Source of the DNA: JAHEEL01 sp963836085
Lineage (GTDB): Bacteria; Actinomycetota; Acidimicrobiia; Spongiisociales; UBA5794
Length of the DNA stretch: 64,000 nt
Reading direction: 5' to 3'
Assembly (NCBI GenBank): GCA_963836085.1
Contig: CAWIHT010000008.1
Location: forward strand, 1-64,000
In this document: piece by piece, positions 7,536 through 16,197 of the stretch
How positions within the stretch are numbered: position 1 is the first letter of the stretch
Layout of the letters: each line of letters begins with the position of its first letter
Position numbers and translations under genes: made by a program
Notes under the pieces: model-generated
Databases searched by the model: none
Told to the model about the DNA's origin: nothing
What the model saw: only the letters and a program-made list of their open reading frames with translations

Positions 7536-7846
7536 TCGGCGAGCGAATGAGCGAAGTCGTACTTGTCCAAGCACGCGACTGGCAGACCTGGAGCGAGGAT
7601 CACGACGCCGTCATCATCGACGTTCGGGAACCGTTCGAGTGGGCCATGGGCACACTCCCCGGAGCCGAACTCATCGGCCTCGGCTCGCTGTTCGGGAAGC
7701 TCAACGAACTCGATCGCGATCGCTCAATCCTGTTCGTGTGCCGAACCGGGAACCGTTCCGGGGTCGCCGCTGAACTGTTCGTTCGCCACGGCTTCGACGA
7801 AGTCGCCAACCTCACCGGGGGCCTTGTAGCGCTCGGGTTGGCCTAA
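7532..7846 (+). CDS. Single-domain rhodanese (sulfurtransferase)
   Basis: 104 aa rhodanese domain. The active-site loop is CRTGNRS, whose Cys would carry a persulfide, and the CH2A-like motif reads VIIDVREPFEW. The protein has no signal peptide and is cytoplasmic. Either the GTG at 7532 (4-bp GTGA overlap with the regulator) or the ATG at 7547 (MSEVVLVQARDW) could be the start; the latter fits the domain edge better. The neighbourhood suggests a role in handling sulfane sulfur, passing it from hydrogen sulfide oxidation or thiosulfate to an acceptor. No sulfide:quinone reductase or persulfide dioxygenase is adjacent. Confidence 0.88.
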   Translation: MIGERMSEVVLVQARDWQTWSEDHDAVIIDVREPFEWAMGTLPGAELIGLGSLFGKLNELDRDRSILFVCRTGNRSGVAAELFVRHGFDEVANLTGGLVALGLA

Positions 7847-7886
7847 ACCATCAACACTGTGTCTGGAAAAGAGGAGTGACCCCACA

Positions 7887-8300
7887 ATGAAGAGCGGAAC
7901 GATTCGCACACTGTCTGGCCTGGTTCTGGTACTCGCGGTGCTGGTTACCGCCTGTTCCTCCGGCAGTGACACTGCGACCATCGAGTTGGTCTCGCCAGAG
8001 CAAGCAGCTCAGGTGATTGAAGACGCCCCGTCCGGTCTCGTCGTCCTCGACATCCGGACCCCCGAGGAATTCAACGAGGCCCGCCTCGATGGGGCGATCA
8101 ACATCGACTACTACGACACGACCTTTGCCGACCAACTCGACACGCTCGACAAGAACGACCCGTACGTCATGTACTGCCGCTCCGGGAACCGCTCGTCGGA
8201 TGCCGTCAAGACGATGAAGGATCTCGGGTTCACCGAGGTCTACGAGATCGACGGCGGCATCGTCAACTGGTACGAGGCCGGCTACCCGATCGTCGAGTAG
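7887..8300 (+). CDS. Lipid-anchored rhodanese
   Basis: 137 aa. It has a lipoprotein signal peptide with lipobox LVTAC (Cys about 23) and a short Ser/Gly linker, then a rhodanese domain with VVLDIRTPEEFNEARLDGAI and the active loop CRSGNRS. It would act at the outer face of the membrane on extracytoplasmic sulfane sulfur. The start follows GAGGAG. It is 40 bp after the cytoplasmic rhodanese and probably shares the CstR-controlled transcript, giving an outside/inside pair of sulfurtransferases. Confidence 0.9.
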   Translation: MKSGTIRTLSGLVLVLAVLVTACSSGSDTATIELVSPEQAAQVIEDAPSGLVVLDIRTPEEFNEARLDGAINIDYYDTTFADQLDTLDKNDPYVMYCRSGNRSSDAVKTMKDLGFTEVYEIDGGIVNWYEAGYPIVE

Positions 8301-8332
8301 TCCGCAGCCCACGTCCGGCCCGTAGCTCGCAC

Positions 8333-9007
8333 CTACTCGACCAGTGGCGTGTCAGGCGGCGTGAAGAACGAGAACAGGGGCAGGTAGGGAGTGGGGTCAC
8401 CCGACCAGTTGAAGGCGGCGATCTGGCCGAGGCTGCGACGGCCGAACAAGGCTCGCGCGATCTCATAGGGATCGCCCCGGACGCTGATGCCCTCGTCACC
8501 ACTTCCGAAGACCCGATCGAGCCCTGCGGTCTGGATCCGAAGTGCCGGGAGACCGGCGGTGTCGATCCGCGCGGTGATGGCGTTCGCCGCACGGAGGCAG
8601 AGTCGCAGCCCCTCGTCGCCAGCCGACACCCGGATCCCGAGCGTTCCCATCACATCGCAGTGGTGCATCACGACATCCATGACCATGGCCGACATTGCCG
8701 GGCCGGAGACGGTGAGCACCGCGTCGATCGTCGGTCCAAGTTCCAACCACTCCTGCTCAATCTCGGCAGGCGTGCGTCCTCGCCGTTCCTCGACCTGGCG
8801 CTGAGTCCACGGTTCCAAAGGGGCGCCCTCAATACGCCCGATGCTGTAGTCGGAGGCGACGCCCGTCACGTGGGCGAAGACGTCCAACACCGTCCAGAGG
8901 GGCGTGGCCGGTACCGGTGTCGCGAGGGCCTCGGAATCCAACCCGACCACGAGCACGCTCATCCGCTCTCGATGGGAGCGGTAGATACCCGGGAAGTCGA
9001 AGCTCAC
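8333..9007 (-). CDS. Maleylpyruvate-isomerase-fold (DinB/YfiT-like) protein
   Basis: 224 aa. The N-terminal four-helix bundle has the spacing of the TIGR03083 family, including DVFAHVTGVASDY and VVMDVVMHHCDVMGTLG, whose His/Asp residues bind metal in relatives. In actinobacteria these proteins are often mycothiol-dependent thiol transferases or isomerases. The C-terminal part (about 120-224) resembles the SCP2-like/MDMPI domain often found with this bundle. It overlaps the upstream hydrolase by 4 bp. The substrate is unknown. Confidence 0.7.
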   Translation of the reverse strand: MSFDFPGIYRSHRERMSVLVVGLDSEALATPVPATPLWTVLDVFAHVTGVASDYSIGRIEGAPLEPWTQRQVEERRGRTPAEIEQEWLELGPTIDAVLTVSGPAMSAMVMDVVMHHCDVMGTLGIRVSAGDEGLRLCLRAANAITARIDTAGLPALRIQTAGLDRVFGSGDEGISVRGDPYEIARALFGRRSLGQIAAFNWSGDPTPYLPLFSFFTPPDTPLVE

Positions 9008-9879
9008 GGAACCGTCTCGAACCAGTCGAGTGTGATCGTGGAGAACTCATCGGCAGCCTCGAGCATCGGGACGTGGCCGACACCCTCCATCTCGACGTAC
9101 GCCCAGTCGGGGCGCTGCTGAGCGGCCCACCGGGCCGAGTCGACCGAGACCAGGCGGTCCTCGGATCCGTGAATGAGCAGCGTCGGCGCACCAACGCGAT
9201 GGATGAGACGAGCGAACCGGCGAGGTCGGAGCACGTACCGCGCAATCGACCGATCCGCTTCGAGGAACGCAGGGATCGCCCAGTCCCGGTCGCGCCGGGC
9301 GCGGTTCGCCTCGGTGAGCCGTTTCCTGGCCCAATCGGGTACGGTCTCGGCGTCCGCCGCGATCATGCGGAGCGTCTCCGTTGTCTCCTCCTCGGGAGAG
9401 TGGGCGGCGCGGTAGATCCGGAACGCGGGCACACCGATGCCGGGTACGAGCGGGCCGATCAGCTTCGTCAGCACCTCGAGGTCGGGTGGCCGGCGCCGGC
9501 TGACGGGAAGCGCCGGGTTGACGAGGACCAATCGATCGACGCGGTTCGCGTGTTCGACAGCGGTGATCATCGATATGAGACCACCCATCGAATTCCCGAC
9601 CAGCGTTGCAGATTCGTAGTCGAGGAGTTGAATCACCTCGGACACGAGCCTGGCATTGTCCTCAACGCTCGGGCGCCGATCTCCCGGTTCCGAATCGCCG
9701 AAGCCGATGAGATCGACCGCGACGACGCGACCGCTCCCGGTCAAGAGAGGACCGGCGACATCCCAATTCTCGATCGAGCCACCGAGACCATGGACGAGCA
9801 CGATCAGCGGCCCGTCTCCGCCGTATTCGGCGATCCGTACCGGGCCCCCGATGTCAACCGTTGCGGTGTTCACAGACAC
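9004..9879 (-). CDS. Alpha/beta-fold hydrolase
   Basis: About 291 aa from a GTG at 9879, which leaves 4 bp after the upstream oxidoreductase stop. Longer frames back to 9975 exist, but they overlap that gene. The oxyanion motif is LVHGLGGSIENWD, the nucleophile elbow GNSMGG, the acid GSEDRLV and the catalytic His GVGHVPMLE. A cap domain (about 140-220) is Arg-rich and separates the strands. It is a cytoplasmic esterase or hydrolase of the MhpC/haloperoxidase type with unknown substrate, in a three-gene minus-strand operon with an LLM-class oxidoreductase. Confidence 0.85.
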   Translation of the reverse strand: MSVNTATVDIGGPVRIAEYGGDGPLIVLVHGLGGSIENWDVAGPLLTGSGRVVAVDLIGFGDSEPGDRRPSVEDNARLVSEVIQLLDYESATLVGNSMGGLISMITAVEHANRVDRLVLVNPALPVSRRRPPDLEVLTKLIGPLVPGIGVPAFRIYRAAHSPEEETTETLRMIAADAETVPDWARKRLTEANRARRDRDWAIPAFLEADRSIARYVLRPRRFARLIHRVGAPTLLIHGSEDRLVSVDSARWAAQQRPDWAYVEMEGVGHVPMLEAADEFSTITLDWFETVP

Positions 9880-9883
9880 AACG

Positions 9884-10810
9884 CTACTGGCTTGGTCCGC
9901 TGAGGGCTTCGAGAAGATCTGGCGTCGTTGCGGGGTCATATCCCCCTTGGAGATAGAAGCGGCGGACACCGGCACCCGCCATCTCCGCGAACATCTCGCG
10001 AAGTCGGTCGTAGGTGGCGATCGGTGTCTTGCGCTTGTCGAAGTACGCGGCGAGTTCGTCTCTCGTCATGTCGCCCTCGGCGGCGAGCGAATCGAGGCGG
10101 TGTTCCAGATCAGCCTCGGTCGCCGCTCCGATGACCTGGCCTGCGCTGGACACGAACAGTGTCTCTGGGTCTCTGCCTGCCGATACGGCTGCCTCCCGTG
10201 CCCGATCGATCCTGAGAGCCAGGTCAGGTCCCGGGTACACGTTGAACTCATCCGCGTAGGTGCCGGCGAGGCGCGGCGTCTTGGATGCGCCGACGCCACC
10301 GACGAGGAGCTTCACCCGACCGGTTGGCTGCGGAGCGATCGGGAAGCGTTCGAGCGAGTAGTGCTTGCCCGCAAATCCAGTGGCTTCGCCGGACAGCATG
10401 GCTCTGGAGTAGGCGAGGGCCTCTTCAAGCATCTCGAACCGTTCGGTCATCGGCGGATACGGGAAGCCGAACACCTCATGCTCTCGATCCATCCAACCCG
10501 TGCCGATGCCGAGCGTGAAGCGACCTCCAGACATCCGGTCGATGGTGGTCGCCGTCTTCACGAGAACGGCCGGGTGTCGGAACGTGATGGGGGAGACGAG
10601 GACGACCAGCTCGATGTGATCGGTGTCGCGTGCGAGGCCGGCCAGTTGGATGAGCGCATCCGGCGCCGGCGTGGTCTTCGCCTTCTCCTCGTCCAGCGCC
10701 ATCAGATAGTGATCGGGGAGGGCGATGGCCGCAAGGCCGCGTTCTTCAGAGAATCGTGCGGCCGCAAGCACGTCCTCGTAGAGACCGCTGGTCTGAATCG
10801 CGAACTCCAT
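9884..10810 (-). CDS. LLM-class F420-dependent oxidoreductase
   Basis: 308 aa TIM-barrel of the luciferase-like family, in the group that uses coenzyme F420 in actinobacteria. Features include MEFAIQTSGLYEDVLAAARF at the N-terminus, a DRMSGGRFTLGIGTGWMDREHEVFG segment with the non-prolyl cis peptide region (quoted in parts: GRFTLGIGTGW, REHEVFGF), and LLVGGVGASKTPRLAGTYAD for cofactor phosphate contact. The start follows GGAGG. It begins the operon with the hydrolase and the isomerase-fold protein, suggesting a small catabolic or detoxification unit. The substrate is not inferable. Confidence 0.85.
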   Translation of the reverse strand: MEFAIQTSGLYEDVLAAARFSEERGLAAIALPDHYLMALDEEKAKTTPAPDALIQLAGLARDTDHIELVVLVSPITFRHPAVLVKTATTIDRMSGGRFTLGIGTGWMDREHEVFGFPYPPMTERFEMLEEALAYSRAMLSGEATGFAGKHYSLERFPIAPQPTGRVKLLVGGVGASKTPRLAGTYADEFNVYPGPDLALRIDRAREAAVSAGRDPETLFVSSAGQVIGAATEADLEHRLDSLAAEGDMTRDELAAYFDKRKTPIATYDRLREMFAEMAGAGVRRFYLQGGYDPATTPDLLEALSGPSQ

Positions 10811-10894
10811 GAGAACCTCCGTTCGATGACTCCGGATCGGTCATGGTACGGCACGGCACAGAAGCGGCCTGTCGAGCGCGCCAGTACACGCGAG

Positions 10895-10924
10895 CGAGCC
10901 ACCGGGTCGTACCCCGGTGGCTCG
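10895..10924 (-). terminator. Strong hairpin between convergent/adjacent transcripts
   Basis: A perfect 12-bp stem, CGAGCCACCGGG (10895-10906) and CCCGGTGGCTCG (10913-10924), with a 6-base loop, lies just downstream of the small gene ending at 10938. No T-run follows, so it may act as a processing or weak termination structure. Confidence 0.6.
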
Positions 10925-10937
10925 GCTGCGGTACGTC

Positions 10938-11288
10938 CTAGCCCTCCGTGATTGTGACGTCGGTCATCGACTTGAGGAGAAACCCGCTCTGACCTGCGTT
11001 GTTGTCGGTGTCGACAAAAGACATCAGCTCGCCAACGATGCGACCCAGCGCCCCACTCTGCTGTTCCGCAGCGAGGCGGTCCAACGCTGCGTAGGAATCG
11101 AGGCGATAGACCGTGAAGAACGAGCCGGCGTCCTTCTCGGACGAGTAGATAGAGGCGTAGGTGCCGACGTACTGGGTGCCGTCCGGCATGGCAGCCTTCC
11201 ACGCGTCCTCGCTGTCGTTGAGCCGCTGTTGGTACTCGCCGGCCTTGCCGGCTTCGACGTCGTACCCGTAGACCTGAAGGAACTCCAT
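10938..11288 (-). CDS. Small hypothetical protein, possible ferredoxin-like alpha/beta barrel
   Basis: 116 aa without signal peptide or membrane segment. The pattern MEFLQVYGYDVEAGKAGEYQ followed by helix and a second strand SFFTVYRLDSYAALDRL resembles dimeric alpha/beta-barrel proteins such as NIPSNAP-type domains, but I cannot assign it to a family. The start follows AAGGACAAGG. It stands alone on the minus strand, with a strong hairpin at its 3' side. The codon composition is like its neighbours, so it is probably a real gene. Confidence 0.6.
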   Translation of the reverse strand: MEFLQVYGYDVEAGKAGEYQQRLNDSEDAWKAAMPDGTQYVGTYASIYSSEKDAGSFFTVYRLDSYAALDRLAAEQQSGALGRIVGELMSFVDTDNNAGQSGFLLKSMTDVTITEG

Positions 11289-11503
11289 CCTTGTCCTTTC
11301 GCCCTGGACTCGGCCCTCCGCAGAGCCGGAGCGCCGACGGCGCCCGCTTTGAACCTACGCGACGGAGGCGGCTGAGGAAAGGGGCTTCCCACTCAAGATG
11401 GCGGGGTTTCTTCCGATAGCGTCTCTATGGATGTTTGGAGCGCCCCACGGGGGTCCTCTTCGGCGAACCCGCTGCCGGGATCCGCTATTGACGGGGGTGG
11501 TCG

Positions 11504-12253
11504 ATGACCTCCCTCTCGATCATCGTGCCCGCCTACAACGAGGCTCACCGGATCGAGCCGACGCTCGACTCGCTCGGGACGTTCGCCGCCGCGCGCTCTG
11601 AGGCGACGGAGATCATCGTTGTCGATGATGGGTCGTCCGACGACACCATTGCTGTGGTGAGCGCCAGTCGGTGTGCAAATCTCCGGGTGATCGCCACCGA
11701 CCGCAACCGGGGCAAGGGCCACGCGGTCCGGGTTGGGATGCTCGCAGCGTCCGGGGAGCGGCGACTCTTCATGGACGCCGACAGTTCCGCGACGATTGCC
11801 GAGTTCGACAACCTCAACACAGAATTGGACCGCGTCGGAGGCTCCGGCGTGGCATTCGCATCGATTGCCGTTCCTGGAGCCGATGTGATCCGTCCCCAGA
11901 ACGGCATCCGGCCTGCCGCCGGGCGCATGGGGAACCGCCTGATCCAGGCGATCGCACTCCCGGGCGTGAGCGACTCGCAGCGAGGATTCAAGCTGTTCTC
12001 GCAGGACGCCGCCGAGGCAATCTTTTCGCGAAGTGTCGTGAACGGATGGGGATTCGACGTGGAGGCTCTGGCCCTCGCGAGGCACCTCGGCTTCGATCTC
12101 GTCGAGGTTCCGATCAAATGGGCTCACATGGAGGAGAGCCGTGTGACCGCCTTCTCCTACCTCGTGACGCTCACGGAGGTTCTCGGCGTTCGATTCCGCC
12201 TGGCCCGCGGAGCCTACGATCGCAGCGAGGCTGAGTTCGAGCCGGCGTTGTGA
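11504..12253 (+). CDS. Family 2 glycosyltransferase (dolichyl-phosphate glucosyltransferase-like)
   Basis: 249 aa GT-A enzyme. The nucleotide-binding N-terminus is SIIVPAYNEAHRIEPTLDSL, the DxD-like site VDDGSSDDT, and RGKGHAVRVGM plus FMDADSSATIAEF are typical of ALG5/DPM-type transferases that load glucose or mannose onto polyprenyl phosphate. GVSDSQRGFKLF is the acceptor-side QRGFK signature. No transmembrane helices are seen, so it acts at the inner membrane face. The stop overlaps the next gene (GTGA). The following GT87 protein could use the polyprenyl-sugar this enzyme makes. Confidence 0.88.
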   Translation: MTSLSIIVPAYNEAHRIEPTLDSLGTFAAARSEATEIIVVDDGSSDDTIAVVSASRCANLRVIATDRNRGKGHAVRVGMLAASGERRLFMDADSSATIAEFDNLNTELDRVGGSGVAFASIAVPGADVIRPQNGIRPAAGRMGNRLIQAIALPGVSDSQRGFKLFSQDAAEAIFSRSVVNGWGFDVEALALARHLGFDLVEVPIKWAHMEESRVTAFSYLVTLTEVLGVRFRLARGAYDRSEAEFEPAL

Positions 12254-13521
12254 GCGATCAGACAACGGTGACGCGGGGGAGCGCACCGGTCGGCGCCACC
12301 GACGACGGTGGCGATGCTCGATGGACCGGCCGTCTCCAGTTCTACGCCATCGGGGTCATCGCGGCGATCGCAGTCGCACTGTCCATCACAACACTGGCCG
12401 CCGCCGATTCGGCCTCCCCGGCCGCCCAGATCGGTGGCGACTATCCAGCGTTCTACGGCGCCGGTCGAATCGCGGCCGACGGCGACTGGGGCAACCTCTA
12501 CGAGTTCGATCGCCAGGTCGAGGCGCAAGCCGGGCTGCATCCGGCCGATGAGGGTGACGTCGCCTGGTTCTTCGCCTACCCGCCGCAGGTTGCCTTCGCC
12601 TACCAACCATTGGCCGCCCTCGGCTACCACTGGTCCTACCTACTCCACACGGCCGCAATGGCCATGCTCCTCCTAGCGTCGGTGCTGTTGGCGCGGCCGA
12701 TGATTCCGTGGCTCGAGGGTCGCGTCGTCGCGGCGTTCGCCATCGCCCTTCTGTTCTGGCCGATGTTCCGGGCGGTGACCGGCGGTTCCAACGCTGCCCT
12801 CACGGTGTTTCTGATCGTCGCGGCGTGGCGTCTGATCCACGGCAATGCGCCGATCGCTGCCGGCCTGGTCCTTGCGGGATTGCTCTACAAGCCCCAGTTC
12901 GCGCTCCCGTTGATCGGCCTCTTCCTGCTCGCGGGGTACTGGCGCGTCGCCATCGGCGGAGCGATCGGGGCCCTGATCTTCTACGCAACCGGCGCCGCCC
13001 TTCAGGGCTGGATCTGGGGAGCGGAGTGGCTTGATTCGGCTTCCAGCTTCGGGCGACTCGACGCCGAGGTGAACGGCCACTCCAGCATCTCGTTCATTGG
13101 AATGGCCGAGAACCTGTTTGGTGTTGGTGCCTCGCCCGCGGTCGTCGCCGCGTGGGCACTCGCCGGCGCAACCGCCGTGTTCCTCAGCTGGCTGTGGTGG
13201 AGGAATGGGGAAACCGATCTTTCAGGTCTGCTTGCCATCACGGTGCCGGCGATCCTGCTGATGTCTCCACACGCCATGTCACAGGACGGCGCCGTGGTCG
13301 TGATCACGGTGGCCATCGTCATGGGATTCTCGACATCGCGGGGATGGATGACATGGTTCCTGACCGTATGGGCCCTCGGCGCCTCTCAGATACTCATCCA
13401 GCAATTGGGGTTCTCTCCCGGCTTCGTGATGCTGCTGATCGTGTTCGGCGGTGCGTGGGTGTTCGTCCACCACCCCGAGCGCAGGGAGATGTTGCGGGGG
13501 CGACAGTCGAGCCTGGCCTAA
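12250..13521 (+). CDS. GT87/DUF2029 polytopic mannosyltransferase-like protein
   Basis: 423 aa with about ten hydrophobic segments. The GGDYPAFYGAGRIAADGDWGN loop with its Asp after the first helix, the NLYEF..Q segment, FAYPP and the KPQFALPL motif are hallmarks of the DUF2029 family, whose actinobacterial members use polyprenyl-phosphate mannose on the outer face to build lipoglycans. GTG start, 4-bp overlap with the polyprenyl-sugar synthase, so donor synthesis and use are probably coupled. The acceptor is unknown. Confidence 0.85.
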   Translation: MSDQTTVTRGSAPVGATDDGGDARWTGRLQFYAIGVIAAIAVALSITTLAAADSASPAAQIGGDYPAFYGAGRIAADGDWGNLYEFDRQVEAQAGLHPADEGDVAWFFAYPPQVAFAYQPLAALGYHWSYLLHTAAMAMLLLASVLLARPMIPWLEGRVVAAFAIALLFWPMFRAVTGGSNAALTVFLIVAAWRLIHGNAPIAAGLVLAGLLYKPQFALPLIGLFLLAGYWRVAIGGAIGALIFYATGAALQGWIWGAEWLDSASSFGRLDAEVNGHSSISFIGMAENLFGVGASPAVVAAWALAGATAVFLSWLWWRNGETDLSGLLAITVPAILLMSPHAMSQDGAVVVITVAIVMGFSTSRGWMTWFLTVWALGASQILIQQLGFSPGFVMLLIVFGGAWVFVHHPERREMLRGRQSSLA

Positions 13522-13560
13522 CCCCCGAGGGATCCAATGGATGGAACGTTGGGTCCGCAG

Positions 13561-14112
13561 TCAGCGCAACTGTTCGGCAGCAGCCGTGGCATGTCCGGGG
13601 AAGTCGAATGACCGGTCGAGCACCCAACGGAATGCGAGGCCATCGAGTGCCCCGAGTAGAACCTCCGCCGTCATCGTCGCCTCGACGGTGGTGGCGGCCG
13701 GATCCTCGCGTTGGATCGTTTCGGCAAAGCGCTCCACCCGTCGTACGTGGTGCCGGAGGAAACGCCGGGCGGAGGAGTTATCGTTGCTGCCCGACACGCC
13801 GATCTGGAGATAGATGCGTGCGAGTTCCGGCTGGTCGATGATGAATCGGATGTAGGCATCGACGAGGTCCTCGAGGGTGTCGGTGCCCGCACGTTCAGGA
13901 TCCGGGTCGACGGCCCGAATGGCGTCGCGAGCGACGCGCATGATGGCCTGTTCCTTCGACGGGAAGAGGTTGTAGAACGATCCGGCCTGGACGCCGGCAC
14001 GGTCGCAGATCGCCTTGAGGGTCGTGCCCTCGATGCCTTCCTCGGCGAGCAACTCGCGAGTCGCGTCGAGGATCCTCGTCTCGGTTCTGATTCCGGCCTG
14101 GTACCGGGCCAT
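13561..14112 (-). CDS. TetR-family regulator
   Basis: 183 aa from the ATG at 14112, which has a strong GGAGG site 7 bases upstream; an upstream in-frame ATG lacks one. The helix-turn-helix (about residues 10-55) reads TTLKAICDRAGVQAGSFYNLFPSKEQAI. The C-terminal helical domain holds the ligand pocket. It is divergent from the acyl-CoA dehydrogenase gene, 151 bp apart, with palindromes between them, so it probably represses that gene in response to an acyl-CoA or related ligand. Confidence 0.88.
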   Translation of the reverse strand: MARYQAGIRTETRILDATRELLAEEGIEGTTLKAICDRAGVQAGSFYNLFPSKEQAIMRVARDAIRAVDPDPERAGTDTLEDLVDAYIRFIIDQPELARIYLQIGVSGSNDNSSARRFLRHHVRRVERFAETIQREDPAATTVEATMTAEVLLGALDGLAFRWVLDRSFDFPGHATAAAEQLR

Positions 14113-14150
14113 TCCGGCTCCTCCTTCACAATCGAGCATACCCCGATCTT

Positions 14151-14181
14151 GAGCGGCCGCTCCAAAATGGAGTGTATACTC
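14151..14181. promoter_or_regulatory. Palindromic operator region between tetR and the acyl-CoA dehydrogenase gene
   Basis: GAGCGGCCGCTC (14151-14162) is a perfect 12-bp palindrome. A second near-palindrome with arms GAGT and ACTC follows at 14170-14181 and covers a possible -10 box TATACT (14175-14180) for the acyl-CoA dehydrogenase gene. TetR proteins bind such sites as dimers. Confidence 0.55.
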
Positions 14182-14263
14182 AAATTGTCGGACGCCCGGC
14201 GGTCCGCCTCCGGAGACGTTCGTTGCCCGAACCGCAACGGCGACACGAGACGGGGAGTGAGCA

Positions 14264-16066
14264 ATGAGCCACTACAAGAGCAACCTTCGAGATCTCCAGT
14301 TCAATCTCTTCGAGGCCTACGGCATCGACGAGTACCTCGGCACCGAACCGTTCGAGGAGTTCGACCACGACACCGCGATGGACATGCTTCGCGAGATGGA
14401 TCGGCTCGCAACCGAAGATTTCGCCGAGAGTTTCGTCGAGGCCGATCGTACGAAGCTGAAGCTGGTCGACGGTAACGTCGAACTGCCCGCCGGCGTGAAG
14501 AAGAGCCTCGATGCCCTCCACGACGGTGGCTGGCATCTCATGGGAGTGACTCAGAGCCTCGGCGGCTTTGGAGCACCCGACGCATTGCGGTGGGCCGGCA
14601 GCGAACTGTTCGCCGGGGCCAACGCAGCCGTATACCTGTATGCCATTGGTGGCTTGATGGCCCGCGTCATCGAGGCTGTGGCAACGCCAGAGCAGTCCGA
14701 GCGTTTCGCGAAGCCGATGATCGAGCGGAACTGGGGCGCCACGATGGTGCTCACCGAGGCAGACGCCGGCTCAGACGTCGGTGCCGGGATCACCAAGGCG
14801 ACGCATGTCGAGGGTGATAAGTGGCATATCGAAGGAGTGAAACGGTTCATCACGTCGGGTGACAACGACTACTACGAGAACATCGTTCACCTAGTCCTCG
14901 CCCGCCGGCCAGGGGGCGAACCGGGCACGAAGGGTCTCTCGATGTTCATCGTGCCCAAGTACCACGTGAACGACGACGGCTCGATCGGCGAACGCAACGG
15001 TGTGGTGACGACGAACCTCGAGGACAAGATGGGGATCCGCGGGTCCACGACGTGCGAGCTGACCTTCGGGATGGATGAACCCGCGGTCGGCTACCTCGTC
15101 GGTGACGTGCACGACGGCATCCGCCAGATGTTCCTGATCATCGAGGATGCCCGCATGTCGATCGGCGTCAAGGCGGCCGCCACGCTCTCGACCGGCTACC
15201 TCAACGCTCTCGAGTATGCGCAGGAACGGATCCAGTCGGCCGACCTCACGCAGAGTCGCGACAAGACAGCCCCACGTGTGCCCATCATCAAGCACCCCGC
15301 CGTTCGACGGATGCTGATGACCCAGAAGGTCCATGCTGAAGGCATGCGTGCGGTGGTGATGTACGCCGCGTGGTTGCTCGACATGGCGCACCTGAATCCC
15401 GATGAGCCGTACTACGCGAAGCTCAACGACCTCCTGCTCCCGCTCGTCAAGGGCTATTCGTCAGAGAAGGCGTATGAGCTGCTCGCGCAGTCGCTGCAGG
15501 TCTTTGGTGGGTCCGGCTACACGCGGGACTACCCGATCGAGCAGTACATTCGTGATGCCAAGATCGATACGATCTATGAGGGGACCACGGCCATTCAGGG
15601 CCTCGATCTCTTCTTCAGGAAGATTGCCCGCGACCAGGGCGTCACGCTGATGCGTCTCGGTCAGGACATCCTCGAAACCGTCAAGGGTGGCTCCGAGGAA
15701 TTCGAGATTGAGCGAGAGTTGCTCGGCAGGGCTCTCGACGATCTTCAGGCGCATGTTGGCGCACTCGTCGGCTACTCGATGGCGGCGATGCAGGACCCGC
15801 CCGAGCTCTACAAGACCGGCCTCCACACGACTCCGCTTCTGGAGAGCGTCGCCGAAGTGGTCATGGGCTGGCTCATGATCCGCCACGCCGAGATCGCCAT
15901 GGCGGCGCTGGATGGAGCCAGCGATGCCGACCGTGCCTTCTACGAAGGCAAGATCGCGTCGGCCCGCTACTTTGCCCAGACCGTGCTCCCGAAGACGAAG
16001 CTGCGCCGCGAACTGGCTGAGGCCGAGGACGGGAGTCTCATGAATCTGCCCGTGGAGTCGTTCTAG
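14264..16066 (+). CDS. Acyl-CoA dehydrogenase, FadE5-like long form
   Basis: 600 aa, the long class with an N-terminal extension and C-terminal DUF-type domain as in mycobacterial FadE5. It oxidises acyl-CoA to trans-2-enoyl-CoA using FAD in beta-oxidation. Family segments seen include MVLTEADAGSDVGAGITKAT (FAD contact), KMGIRGSTTCELTFGM, and the C-terminal DAKIDTIYEGTTAIQGLDLF, whose Glu is at the catalytic-base position. YTRDYPIEQYIRDAK is also typical. It is the only structural gene of its unit, facing a TetR gene. Chain-length preference is not readable. Confidence 0.93.
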   Translation: MSHYKSNLRDLQFNLFEAYGIDEYLGTEPFEEFDHDTAMDMLREMDRLATEDFAESFVEADRTKLKLVDGNVELPAGVKKSLDALHDGGWHLMGVTQSLGGFGAPDALRWAGSELFAGANAAVYLYAIGGLMARVIEAVATPEQSERFAKPMIERNWGATMVLTEADAGSDVGAGITKATHVEGDKWHIEGVKRFITSGDNDYYENIVHLVLARRPGGEPGTKGLSMFIVPKYHVNDDGSIGERNGVVTTNLEDKMGIRGSTTCELTFGMDEPAVGYLVGDVHDGIRQMFLIIEDARMSIGVKAAATLSTGYLNALEYAQERIQSADLTQSRDKTAPRVPIIKHPAVRRMLMTQKVHAEGMRAVVMYAAWLLDMAHLNPDEPYYAKLNDLLLPLVKGYSSEKAYELLAQSLQVFGGSGYTRDYPIEQYIRDAKIDTIYEGTTAIQGLDLFFRKIARDQGVTLMRLGQDILETVKGGSEEFEIERELLGRALDDLQAHVGALVGYSMAAMQDPPELYKTGLHTTPLLESVAEVVMGWLMIRHAEIAMAALDGASDADRAFYEGKIASARYFAQTVLPKTKLRRELAEAEDGSLMNLPVESF

Positions 16067-16197
16067 GCAGCGTGTGCGGTGTCGGGTGACGGTATGATCG
16101 GTGGTGCGGCGCGCACTGTATGGACAGGCGTCCCTACGCTCCCCGCATGAAACGTGCCGACGACGAAGAATGTCGGCCGACACGAAAGAGGTAACAC

